Shown: in pieces, positions 26,134-33,586 of the stretch
Layout of the letters: every line of letters begins with the position of its first letter
Numbering within the stretch: position 1 is the first letter of the stretch
Source of the DNA: Falsiroseomonas selenitidurans
Lineage (GTDB): Bacteria > Pseudomonadota > Alphaproteobacteria > Acetobacterales > Acetobacteraceae
Assembly: GCF_012103215.1 (NCBI RefSeq)
Contig: NZ_JAAVNE010000052.1
Span: forward strand, 1 to 36,659
Direction: 5' to 3'
DNA length: 36,659 nucleotides
Made by a program: the position numbers and the translations under genes
Notes under the pieces: model-generated
Databases searched by the model: none
Told to the model about the DNA's origin: nothing
Seen by the model: only the letters and a program-made list of their open reading frames with translations

Positions 26134-27086
26134 GCGTGGCGCTGAAGCCCGTGGCCGGGGGGGGCAGGCCGGCCGCCCCCCGGCATTTCCTGGAATTGAT
26201 GGACCTCGATGCGGCGACGCTGCGCCGCATGCTGGACCTCGGCGTGCAGGCCAAGCGCGGCCAGGTGCCGGGCAAGCCGCTGGCCGGCAAATCCGTGGCG
26301 CTGATCTTCGAGAAGCCTTCCACCCGAACCCGCGTCAGCTTCGAGGTCGGCATCCGCCAGCTGGGCGGCGATGCCATCGTGCTGTCGTCGCGCGACATGC
26401 AGCTCGGCCGCGGCGAAACCCCGGCCGATACCGCCCGCGTGCTGTCGCGCTACGTCGACGCCATCATGCTGCGCACCGACAATGTCGCGAAGATCCGGGA
26501 ATTGGCGGAACACGCCACCATCCCGGTGATCAACGGCCTGACCGATGTCTCCCACCCCTGCCAGTTGATGGCGGACATCATGACCTTCGAGGAGCATCGC
26601 GGCCCGATCGCCGGCCAGGTGGTGGCCTGGACCGGCGACGGCAACAACGTGGCGCAGAGCTTCATCCAGGCCGCCGCCCGCTTCGGCTTCACCCTGCGCC
26701 TGGCGACCCCGCCGGAACTGGCCCCGCCCGCCCGGCTCATCGACTGGGCGCGGGCGGAAGGGGCGCGGATCGAGCTGACCACGGACCCGCAGGCGGCGGT
26801 GGCAGGTGCCCGTTGCGTGGTGACAGACACCTGGGTTTCCATGTCCGATGAGACGGCGCAGGAGAAGGTGAACCGCCACAATCTGCTCGCCCCCTACCAG
26901 GTGAACGACGCGCTGCTGCGGCACGCCGCGCCGGATGCCATCGTCATGCACTGCCTGCCGGCGCATCGCGGGGAGGAGATCACCGATGCGGTGATGGACG
27001 GCCCGCAGAGCGTGGTGTTCGACGAGGCGGAGAACCGCCTGCACGCCCAGAAGGGCGTTCTGCTCTGGGCGCTCGGCCTGGCCTGA
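26130..27086 (+). CDS. argF: Ornithine carbamoyltransferase ArgF
   Basis: Makes citrulline from ornithine and carbamoyl phosphate in the cytosol. The 318-residue product carries the carbamoyl-phosphate motif STRTR at 64-68, HPCQ at 142-145, a DGNNVAQSF segment and the ornithine-binding HCLP at 274-277. The ATG at 26130 overlaps the argD stop (ATGA), so the two are coupled. In relatives I remember hslO as the next gene; here the next genes are the M16 peptidases, after 293 bp with a GGGGC repeat and a strong hairpin. Confidence 0.97.
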   Translation: MSVALKPVAGGGRPAAPRHFLELMDLDAATLRRMLDLGVQAKRGQVPGKPLAGKSVALIFEKPSTRTRVSFEVGIRQLGGDAIVLSSRDMQLGRGETPADTARVLSRYVDAIMLRTDNVAKIRELAEHATIPVINGLTDVSHPCQLMADIMTFEEHRGPIAGQVVAWTGDGNNVAQSFIQAAARFGFTLRLATPPELAPPARLIDWARAEGARIELTTDPQAAVAGARCVVTDTWVSMSDETAQEKVNRHNLLAPYQVNDALLRHAAPDAIVMHCLPAHRGEEITDAVMDGPQSVVFDEAENRLHAQKGVLLWALGLA

Positions 27087-27104
27087 GCCGCAGCCGGCCG
27101 CGCC

Positions 27105-27129
27105 GGGGCGGGGCGGGGCGGGGCGGGGC
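27105..27129 (+). repeat. Five tandem GGGGC units downstream of argF
   Basis: GGGGC is repeated five times without error, 18 bases past the argF stop. Runs of four G spaced by one base are a strong G-quadruplex pattern on the plus (mRNA-sense) strand. Such tracts change length easily by slippage. Confidence 0.9.
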
Positions 27130-27157
27130 GGCAACCGGACCGCAAGCTGGCGCTGCG

Positions 27158-27192
27158 GCAAGCCCTGGCCGCCGATGCCGGCCAGGGCTTGC
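27158..27192 (+). terminator. Strong hairpin downstream of argF
   Basis: GCAAGCCCTGGCC at 27158-27170 pairs perfectly with its reverse complement at 27180-27192, a 13-bp stem around a nine-base loop, 71 bases after argF and 187 bases before the first M16 gene. There is no T-run. It likely ends the argD-argF message. I see no clear promoter in the rest of the gap. Confidence 0.55.
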
Positions 27193-27379
27193 GCCCGAAA
27201 GGCGGTGACCGGATCCTCATCGGCGACACGCTGCTGAGCGGCCGCAACCCATCACCGGCCGCCCCCCGGCGTGATCATCGAGGCAGGCCGCGCCACGTCG
27301 CCGCGCGCGGGCCGCCCGTTCCATCCGGGTGTCTACGGAACCCTTTGCCGGAGGCCCGGTCGGCCCCATCTTGGTCGGC

Positions 27380-28807
27380 ATGAAGCCCCTGACCCGAAGA
27401 GCCACCATGCAGGCCGCCGCCGCCGTCGCCACCACCGGCGCGGCCGCGCACCTCCTTGCCCGACCGGCGCTCGCCACCTCGCCGTCGCCGGCGGAGGCCA
27501 TCGCCGACCGCCCGCTGTTCGGGGCAGAGCTGCGCACCCTGCCCAACGGGCTGCGCGTGGCGCATGTGGAACAGCGCCGCGCCCCGGTCGTCGCGCACTA
27601 CGCCTTCGTCGCGGCCGGCGGCGGGGAGGACCCCAAGGGCCTGTCCGGCATCGCGCATTTCCTGGAACACATGCTGTTCAAGGGCAGCGCCAACGTCGCC
27701 TCCGGCGAATTCTCCCGCCGCGTGGCGCGGGAAGGCGGCAGCGACAACGCCTTCACCTCCCGCGATGTCACCGGCTACTTCCAGCATGTGGAGGCCAGCC
27801 GGCTCGGCTTGGTGGCGCGGATGGAGGCGGACCGCTTCGCCTCCGCCCTGCTGCCGGAAGCCGAGCTGGAATCGGAACGCCAGGTGATCCTGGAGGAACG
27901 TGGCCAGCGCATCGGCTCCTCCCCCCGCGCCGAGTTCTTCGAGACCTTCGAGGCCGGGATGTGGGGCCGCCAGCACTGGCACGGCCGCCCCATCATCGGC
28001 TGGGAGGACGAGATCCGCGCCATCGGCCATGCCGATTTGCGGCGCTTCTTCCGCGCCCGCTACGCGCCGGGCAATGCCGTGCTGGTGGTGGCCGGCGCGG
28101 TCGGCGGGCAGGCCTTCTGGGACGAGATCACGGACATCTGGGGCGCCGTGCCCGCCGGCCCTGCCGTGCCCCGCGACCGCGCCCCGCCGCCGCCCGCGCC
28201 GCCGGAGCCCCGCATGGTGCGCAACGACCCGCGGCTGCGCGGCGAGGCGACCTTCGTGCGGTCCTGGCAGGCACCGACGCTGACCGCCGGCGAAAGCCGG
28301 CTGGCCGACCCGCTGGAGGTGCTGCGCCACCTGCTGGGCGGCGGCCAGGGCTCGCGCCTGCACCGGGCGCTGGTGGAGCCCGGCCTCGCCATCTCGGTGG
28401 GTGCCGGCTACGACGGCGAAACCGCGAGCTGGGGCGATTTCGACATCGCCCTGACCCCGCGGCGCGACGTGGCGCCGGGCCGGGTGGAGGAAACCACCAT
28501 GGCCGTGGTCAAGCGCCTGCTGGATGAGGGCGGCCCGACGGAAGCCGAGGTGGCGCGCAGCATCCGGCAGATGTCCGCCGGCGCGCTGCTGGCGCTGGAT
28601 GGCCTCGGCGCCGCGCCGCGCATGATCGGCGGCGCGCTGGCCGTGGGCCTGCCGTTGGAGACGGTGGAATTCTGGCCGCGCCGGCTGCGGGCCGTGACGC
28701 GGGACCAGGTGGCGGAAGCCGCCCGCGCGGTGCTGGGCAGTGCCCCCACCGCCAGCGGCTGGCTGCTGCCCGAAGGCGTGGACGCGCCGGCGGAGGCCTC
28801 GCTGTGA
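27380..28807 (+). CDS. M16 family zinc metallopeptidase, catalytic member
   Basis: The 475-residue product begins with a twin-arginine-like signal (TRRATMQ followed by an Ala-rich core, cleaved near PALA), so it is probably exported, perhaps folded, by Tat. The inverted zinc motif HFLEH is at 93-97, and the third ligand is expected at Glu 173 in VILEE, about the usual 75-76 residues away. An M16 C-terminal half follows (from about 250) with GGGQGSRLHRALVEPGL. M16 peptidases degrade short peptides in a two-part clamp. The ATG at 27380 is chosen because the signal begins there. Its stop overlaps the next gene's GTG, so the two halves of the clamp are probably made together. Confidence 0.93.
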   Translation: MKPLTRRATMQAAAAVATTGAAAHLLARPALATSPSPAEAIADRPLFGAELRTLPNGLRVAHVEQRRAPVVAHYAFVAAGGGEDPKGLSGIAHFLEHMLFKGSANVASGEFSRRVAREGGSDNAFTSRDVTGYFQHVEASRLGLVARMEADRFASALLPEAELESERQVILEERGQRIGSSPRAEFFETFEAGMWGRQHWHGRPIIGWEDEIRAIGHADLRRFFRARYAPGNAVLVVAGAVGGQAFWDEITDIWGAVPAGPAVPRDRAPPPPAPPEPRMVRNDPRLRGEATFVRSWQAPTLTAGESRLADPLEVLRHLLGGGQGSRLHRALVEPGLAISVGAGYDGETASWGDFDIALTPRRDVAPGRVEETTMAVVKRLLDEGGPTEAEVARSIRQMSAGALLALDGLGAAPRMIGGALAVGLPLETVEFWPRRLRAVTRDQVAEAARAVLGSAPTASGWLLPEGVDAPAEASL

Positions 28808-30060
28808 GCGGCGATTTCCGGGTCGAGATCCAGCAGGTCACCGCCCCGGGCGGCCAGACCGCCTGGCTGATCGAGGATCATGCCGTGCCGGTCGTCTCCC
28901 TGGCCTGGGGCTGGCGCGGCGGCGCGGCGCTGGATGCGCCGGACCATGCCGGGGCGCTGGCCATGGGCGCGGCCCTGCTGACGGAAGGCGCCGGGGATCT
29001 CGGCACCGTCGCATTCGCCGATGCGCTGCGCGACGCCGCCATCGGCCTGTCCTTCGCCGCGCAGCGCGACGGCTTCGAGGGGTCGTTCCGGGCGCTGGAG
29101 CCGGCGCTGCCGGAAGCGGTGCGCCTGGCCAATCTGGCGATGCGCGCGCCGCGGCTGGAGGCACAGGCGGTGGCCCGGGTGCGGGCGCGTGCCGTGGCCT
29201 CCGCCCGCGCCGCGCTGGAGACGCCGCGCGGCCAGGTCGGCCGCGCCTTCTGGGCCGCCGCCTATCCCGAACACCCTGCCGGGCGGCCGACCGCCGGCAC
29301 GGTGGAGACGCTGACGGGGTTGCCGGAACAGGCGATCCGGGACGCGCTGGCCCGGCAATTGCGCGCCGGCGGGGTGATGGTGGCGGCCAGCGGCGCGATC
29401 ACGGCCGAGGCCCTGGCGGCGCTGCTGCCGCGCCTGTTCGAGGGGCTGCCGCCCGAGGCACCGGCCAGCGCCCCGCCGCTGCCCGCCTTCGGCGGCTTCC
29501 CGCCGCTGGTGGTGCCGGTGCCCTCGCCGCAATCCACCATCCAGTTCGGCCAGCCCGGCCTGCCGGTGAACAGCCCGGACTGGGAGGCCTTCCAGGTGGT
29601 GCTGCGCGTCCTGGCCGGCGGCGGCTTCTCCTCCCGCCTCATGGAGGCGGTGCGGGTGCAGCGCGGCCTGGCCTATGGCATCGGCGCCGGGCTGGACACG
29701 CTGTTCGGCCAGGGCGTCGTCGTCGGCTCCTCCGCCACCGACAATGCGCGGGTGGCGGAGACGGTGGCGGTGACGCGCGCGGAATGGGCGCGCATGGCCG
29801 CCGAAGGCCCGACCCAGGCGGAGCTGGAGGATGCCGTGGCCTTCCTGACCGGCAACCTGCCGCTGCAGTTCACCGACACGCGGCGCATCGCCGCCACGCT
29901 GCTGGCGCTGCAGCGCAATGGCCGGCCGATCGACTGGCTGGCAGCGCGCGGCGACAGGCTGCGGGCGCTGACCCGGGCCGGCACCGCCGCGGTGGCGGCA
30001 CGGCTGCTGCGGCCGGACCAGCTTTCGGTCGCCGTCGCCGGCCAGCCCGAAGGGCTCTGA
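28804..30060 (+). CDS. M16 family protein without the zinc motif, partner subunit
   Basis: The 418-residue product has the M16 fold (PVVSLAWGWRGGAALDAPDHAG near the N-terminus, LRVLAGGGFSSRLMEAVRVQRGLAYGIGAGLD in the second half), but the place of HxxEH reads AMGAALLTEGAG, so it cannot bind the catalytic zinc. Known: in two-gene M16 systems one subunit is catalytic and the other supplies a substrate-binding Arg/Tyr patch; RGLAY here fits that. It starts at the GTG at 28804 inside the stop of the previous gene. I see no signal peptide, which is odd if the partner is exported; export as a pair by Tat is one possible answer. Confidence 0.9.
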   Translation: MSGDFRVEIQQVTAPGGQTAWLIEDHAVPVVSLAWGWRGGAALDAPDHAGALAMGAALLTEGAGDLGTVAFADALRDAAIGLSFAAQRDGFEGSFRALEPALPEAVRLANLAMRAPRLEAQAVARVRARAVASARAALETPRGQVGRAFWAAAYPEHPAGRPTAGTVETLTGLPEQAIRDALARQLRAGGVMVAASGAITAEALAALLPRLFEGLPPEAPASAPPLPAFGGFPPLVVPVPSPQSTIQFGQPGLPVNSPDWEAFQVVLRVLAGGGFSSRLMEAVRVQRGLAYGIGAGLDTLFGQGVVVGSSATDNARVAETVAVTRAEWARMAAEGPTQAELEDAVAFLTGNLPLQFTDTRRIAATLLALQRNGRPIDWLAARGDRLRALTRAGTAAVAARLLRPDQLSVAVAGQPEGL

Positions 30061-30076
30061 GGGCGGGCCGCCCTAT

Positions 30077-30174
30077 AGAGCACGCTGCGTTCGCTTGAAC
30101 GCAACGTGCTCTGGAAGTTTCTGATTTTATTACAAGAAGCGTCCGGATGATGCCATCTGAACGCATGGTGCTCT
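30077..30174. repeat. 98-bp intergenic element bounded by AGAGCAC..TGCGTTC inverted repeats
   Basis: The first part is a near-perfect stem: AGAGCACGCTGCGTTC at 30077-30092 against GAACGCAACGTGCTCT at 30097-30112, one mismatch, four-base loop. The last part is a second stem, GCGTCCGGATG at 30139-30149 against CATCTGAACGC at 30154-30164, with two wobble-compatible positions. The 16 bases at the right end (30159-30174) are an inverted copy of the left end at 14 of 16 positions. It sits between the convergent M16 and histidine kinase genes and could serve as terminator for the M16 pair. Confidence 0.8.
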
Positions 30175-30277
30175 GGAGCCGTTTCACCGCAGGTGAAGAC
30201 GGTGAAACGGCTCCAGCTTATTGTTTCGACGCATTTTCCGAGTCGCCTTGCGAAGCCGCGAGGCTTGAAAATGCTCT
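30173..30277. repeat. Dispersed intergenic repeat, copy B
   Basis: 30182-30277 matches 13475-13570 at 90 of 96 bases. Here the first stem is full length: CTGGAGCCGTTTCACC at 30173-30188 pairs perfectly with its complement at 30201-30216 around a 12-base loop. The second structure has outer arms GCATTTTC (30231-30238) and GAAAATGC (30267-30274) around an inner stem CCTTGCG (30246-30252) / CGCGAGG (30257-30263) with an AAGC loop. The last two bases overlap the stop codon of the histidine kinase gene on the minus strand. Confidence 0.92.
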
Positions 30278-33254
30278 AAGCGCCCCCCGCCGGCGCGCGG
30301 CGCAGGCCGGCCAGGGCGCGGGCCAGCATCGCCTGCGAATAGGGCTTGGCCAGCCGTGGCGGTCCCTCCCCTTCCGGCCAGGGGCCGGCATGGCCGGTGG
30401 CGAGGATCACCGGCAGGCCGGGCCTGTCCCGCGCCAGCCGCGCCGCCAGCTCCGCCCCCGTCATGCCCGGCATGGCGTGGTCCGTGACCACGGCGAAGGG
30501 CGCGGCGCCGGCGGCGAGCGCCGCCAGGGCGGCGTCCGCCGATTCCGCCCGCAGCACCTCATAGCCCAGATCGGCCAGCATCGCCGCCGTGCTTTCCAGC
30601 ACCAGCGGCTCGTCATCCACCAGCAGCACGCAGCCGCTGCCGCGCGGTGCCTCGGCCTCCCGCCCCGCCTCGTCCTCCGCGGCGGCGGCGGCGGCGGCCG
30701 GCAGCCATAGCGTGCAGGTGGTACCGGCGCCGGGGGCGCTGGCGATGTGCAGGGCGCCGCCCGACTGGTGCGCCAGCCCATGCACCATGGACAGGCCCAG
30801 CCCGGTGCCCTGCCCCGGCCCCTTGGTGGAGAAGAAGGGCTCCACCGCGCGGGCCAGCGTCGCCGCATCCATCCCGAGCCCGGTATCGGCCACGGCGATG
30901 CGCAGGGTGCGGCCGGGCGGAAGGCCAGGGGGCAGGCCGGGCGGCGTGTCCTCGGGCGGCGGCGCATCCAGGCGGATGGCGATCTCGCCGCCCTCCGGCA
31001 TGGCGTCCCGGGCATTCACCACCAGGTTCATCAGCGCCAGCTCCAGCGCATGCGGATCGACCATCGCGGCCGGCAGGCCGGGCTGGGCGGCGATCGCCAG
31101 CCGCACGCGCGGGCCGGCAGAGCGGCCAAGCAACTCCGTCAGCCCGGCCAGCAGCCGCGCCAGGTCCACGGCGCGCGGGTTCAGGTCCTGCCGCCGGGCG
31201 AAGGCCAGCAGCCGCTGGGTCAGCTGCGCGCCGCGCTCCGCCCCCAGCGTGGCGGCGTCCAGGTGCCGCAGGATCTGCGGCGTCGCGGCCTCCCCCAGCC
31301 GCTTGCGCGCCAGGCCGAGATTGCCCAGCACGGTCATCAGCAGGTTGTTGAAGTCGTGCGCCACGCCGCCGGTCAGGCGGCCCAGCACCTCCATCTTCTG
31401 GGCTTCCAGCAGCTGCGCCTGGGCGGCCTTCAGGGCAGAGACGTCGCGCGCCTCCGGCACCAGCAGGGACACCAGGCCATCCTCGTCGCGCACCGGCTTG
31501 ATGGAGAAGTCGATCGCCAGGGTGCCGCCGTCCCGGCCGCGCATGGTCAGTTCCCGTCGCACGAAATGGCCCGCGGCGGCGCTGGCGACGGCCTCGCGCA
31601 CCGTGGCGCGCAAAGCCGCCTCCTCCGGCCACCAGGGTGCCGCCCAATAGGGGCGGCCGACCACATCCTCGGCCTGCACGCCGCCGAGCCGCAGCATGGC
31701 CTCGTTCGCCTCCAGCAGCGTCCCGTCGGGGGAGAGCAGGCCGATGAACTGGAAGGTGGCGTCGAAGATGCCGCGGAACCGTGCCTCACCTTCGCGCAGC
31801 CGGGCATTGGCATCGGCCAGCGCGCCGGTGCGCTCCGCCACCCGGCGCTCCAGCGTGGCATTGGCCTCCGCCAGGGCCTGCGCCTGCTGCCGCCGGTCGG
31901 TCACGTCGCGGGCGATGCCGAGCATCCGGCGCGGCTGGCCATCGACGCCGCGCCGCACCTCCGCCCGCACCCCGATCCAGCGCTCGGGGCTGGCATGGGC
32001 CAGGCGGAATTCGGCTTCCAGCGGCGCCTCGCCGCGCACCGCGGCGGTCAGCGCCGCCGCCAGGGCCAGCCGGTCCTCCGCCATCACGCCGCGCAACGCG
32101 GCGCGGGCGGTGATGCGGCGGCGGGTGCGCAGGCCCCAATCGCTGAACACCTCGCCCACCAGGGCGAGCCGGCCCTCCCGCAGGTCCCAGTCCCAAAGGC
32201 CGACGCGCCCGGCCTGCTGCGCCAGCCGCAGCCTGGCCTCGCCTTCCTGCACCGAGGCCAGCAGGTCCTCGCGCTCGGCCAGCGCCGCGGCCAGGGCGGT
32301 GCCGCGTTCCTCGGCGGACCGGCGGGCCGCGCGTTCGCGCCGCTCCGCCCGCAGCGCGGCGGCGCCCAGCAGGCCGCCCAGCGCGGCGGACAGCGCGAAG
32401 ATCAGCCCGTTGCGCAGCAGGCGCTGGCGGTAGGGGGCCAGCACCTGTTCGCGGCTGAGCGCGGCGCTGGCCAGCACCGGCATGCCCGGGGCGGCACGCC
32501 AGGCCACCAGCCGCGCCACGCCGGCCTCGTCCACCACCTCCCGCGTGCCGCGGGCGGCGCGGCGGGGCCGGCTGCCGGCGATGTCGGGCGCCTCGGCCGG
32601 CCATCGCATCACCGGGCTGCCGTCGATCCGGTCGAGCTGCAACACCACCCCGGGGCCGAGATCCACGCCGGCCGCCACCTGCGCCAGCTCATCCGCCGCG
32701 ACGGCGGCCAGGATCGCGGCGCGGAAGCGGCCATCCGCCCCGAACAGCGGGCGGCCCCAGGCGACGTGCCAGCCGGGTGCCGGCCCGCCCTGCATCAGCC
32801 CGGACAGGTGGCTGCGGCGGCCATCGCGCAGCGGCATGAAATAGGGGGCGGCGGAGAGGGAAAGACCGGCGGCGCGCCGGTCCCGACTGGTGGCGACCAG
32901 CTGGCCCTCGGCGTCCACCACCCAGATCACCTGGACCTCCGGCGTCGCCTCCTCCAGCCCGGCAAAGCGGGCCCAGCCTTCGCCGCGCAGGCTCTCCAGC
33001 GGCGCCTGCCCGAGCCCGTCCGCGGCGCGTTCCGTGGTCAGCTCCGCAATGCGCAGCATGCGGTCGGCATGCTGGGCCAGCAGCGCGGCGGCGTTCTCCG
33101 CATCGGTCCAGCCCTGGTCCAGCGTCGCCTGGCGGTCGGCCAGCGTCGCCGCCAGGAACAGCCAGGCGGCGATCAGGGCGAAGGCCATCAGGCTGAGCGC
33201 CAGCCAGAAGCCGCCAACCCGTCGCACCCTTCTCCGCTCCGGCTCGCCTGTCAT
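30276..33254 (-). CDS. Hybrid sensor histidine kinase with two PAS domains and a receiver
   Basis: The 992-residue product has a membrane segment at about 17-38, a periplasmic sensor region (about 40-280, with the VIWVVDAEGQLVATSRDRR and YFMPLRDG features of Cache-type sensors), a second membrane segment at about 284-305, then two PAS domains (about 340-455 and 490-615) separated by a coiled coil, a HisKA domain with phospho-acceptor His 633 in VAHDFNNLL, an HATPase domain (NLVVNARDAMPEGG, DTGLGM, FFSTKGPGQGTGLGLSMV), and a C-terminal receiver with VDDEP and phospho-acceptor Asp 925 in VTDHAMPG. The order is complete, so it should autophosphorylate and pass phosphate to its own receiver. No separate response regulator or phosphotransfer protein is adjacent. 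The signal sensed is unknown. Its stop codon lies in repeat copy B. Confidence 0.94.
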   Translation of the reverse strand: MTGEPERRRVRRVGGFWLALSLMAFALIAAWLFLAATLADRQATLDQGWTDAENAAALLAQHADRMLRIAELTTERAADGLGQAPLESLRGEGWARFAGLEEATPEVQVIWVVDAEGQLVATSRDRRAAGLSLSAAPYFMPLRDGRRSHLSGLMQGGPAPGWHVAWGRPLFGADGRFRAAILAAVAADELAQVAAGVDLGPGVVLQLDRIDGSPVMRWPAEAPDIAGSRPRRAARGTREVVDEAGVARLVAWRAAPGMPVLASAALSREQVLAPYRQRLLRNGLIFALSAALGGLLGAAALRAERRERAARRSAEERGTALAAALAEREDLLASVQEGEARLRLAQQAGRVGLWDWDLREGRLALVGEVFSDWGLRTRRRITARAALRGVMAEDRLALAAALTAAVRGEAPLEAEFRLAHASPERWIGVRAEVRRGVDGQPRRMLGIARDVTDRRQQAQALAEANATLERRVAERTGALADANARLREGEARFRGIFDATFQFIGLLSPDGTLLEANEAMLRLGGVQAEDVVGRPYWAAPWWPEEAALRATVREAVASAAAGHFVRRELTMRGRDGGTLAIDFSIKPVRDEDGLVSLLVPEARDVSALKAAQAQLLEAQKMEVLGRLTGGVAHDFNNLLMTVLGNLGLARKRLGEAATPQILRHLDAATLGAERGAQLTQRLLAFARRQDLNPRAVDLARLLAGLTELLGRSAGPRVRLAIAAQPGLPAAMVDPHALELALMNLVVNARDAMPEGGEIAIRLDAPPPEDTPPGLPPGLPPGRTLRIAVADTGLGMDAATLARAVEPFFSTKGPGQGTGLGLSMVHGLAHQSGGALHIASAPGAGTTCTLWLPAAAAAAAEDEAGREAEAPRGSGCVLLVDDEPLVLESTAAMLADLGYEVLRAESADAALAALAAGAAPFAVVTDHAMPGMTGAELAARLARDRPGLPVILATGHAGPWPEGEGPPRLAKPYSQAMLARALAGLRRAPAGGA

Positions 33255-33586
33255 CCAGCCCTTCCGTCACCCTGCCCAACCGGCGCGCACCGGCTTCCTG
33301 GCGGCGGCGGCACGCTGCCGCGCGGCCGCCTCTTGAACCCCTGGCGCGAAACGCACAGGCTGGGACCCCGGCGGCGCGGCCGCTGCCGGCGCCCGGCCAC
33401 CGGATGCGCGGTGCGGCCGCAACCACCGGAAGGTGCCGCCCGGCAACCGAGCTCCCGCCGGACTCTAGGGCCGCGCTTGTTGCACGAGAATGTCGCGTGC
33501 CAGAGAACGTGCCGGCGAACGTGCCGCAGAAAGCGGGCAGGGTTGAGGCAGGCGTGACGCAGATACCGAGGGCGGGGAGGCGGTCG
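33255..33586. other. Divergent intergenic region between the histidine kinase and pgi
   Basis: The gap should hold both promoters. Seen: a direct repeat GAACGTGCCG at 33505-33514 and 33517-33526, 12 bases apart, and a short inverted repeat GCACG/CGTGC at 33482-33486 and 33496-33500. Both lie 60 to 105 bases upstream of the pgi start and could be operator sites. I cannot assign clear -35/-10 boxes. The frame upstream of pgi is open but reads as non-coding. Confidence 0.4.

Noticed and set aside
17621..27379. Long inverted repeats flanking the inferred inversion
   Set aside because: Only an 11-bp GC-rich match was found, which is within chance for this composition.
27271..28527. 418-codon frame overlapping the first M16 gene
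   Set aside because: Shadow frame with low-complexity Arg/Pro/Gly translation; the M16 frame carries the motifs.
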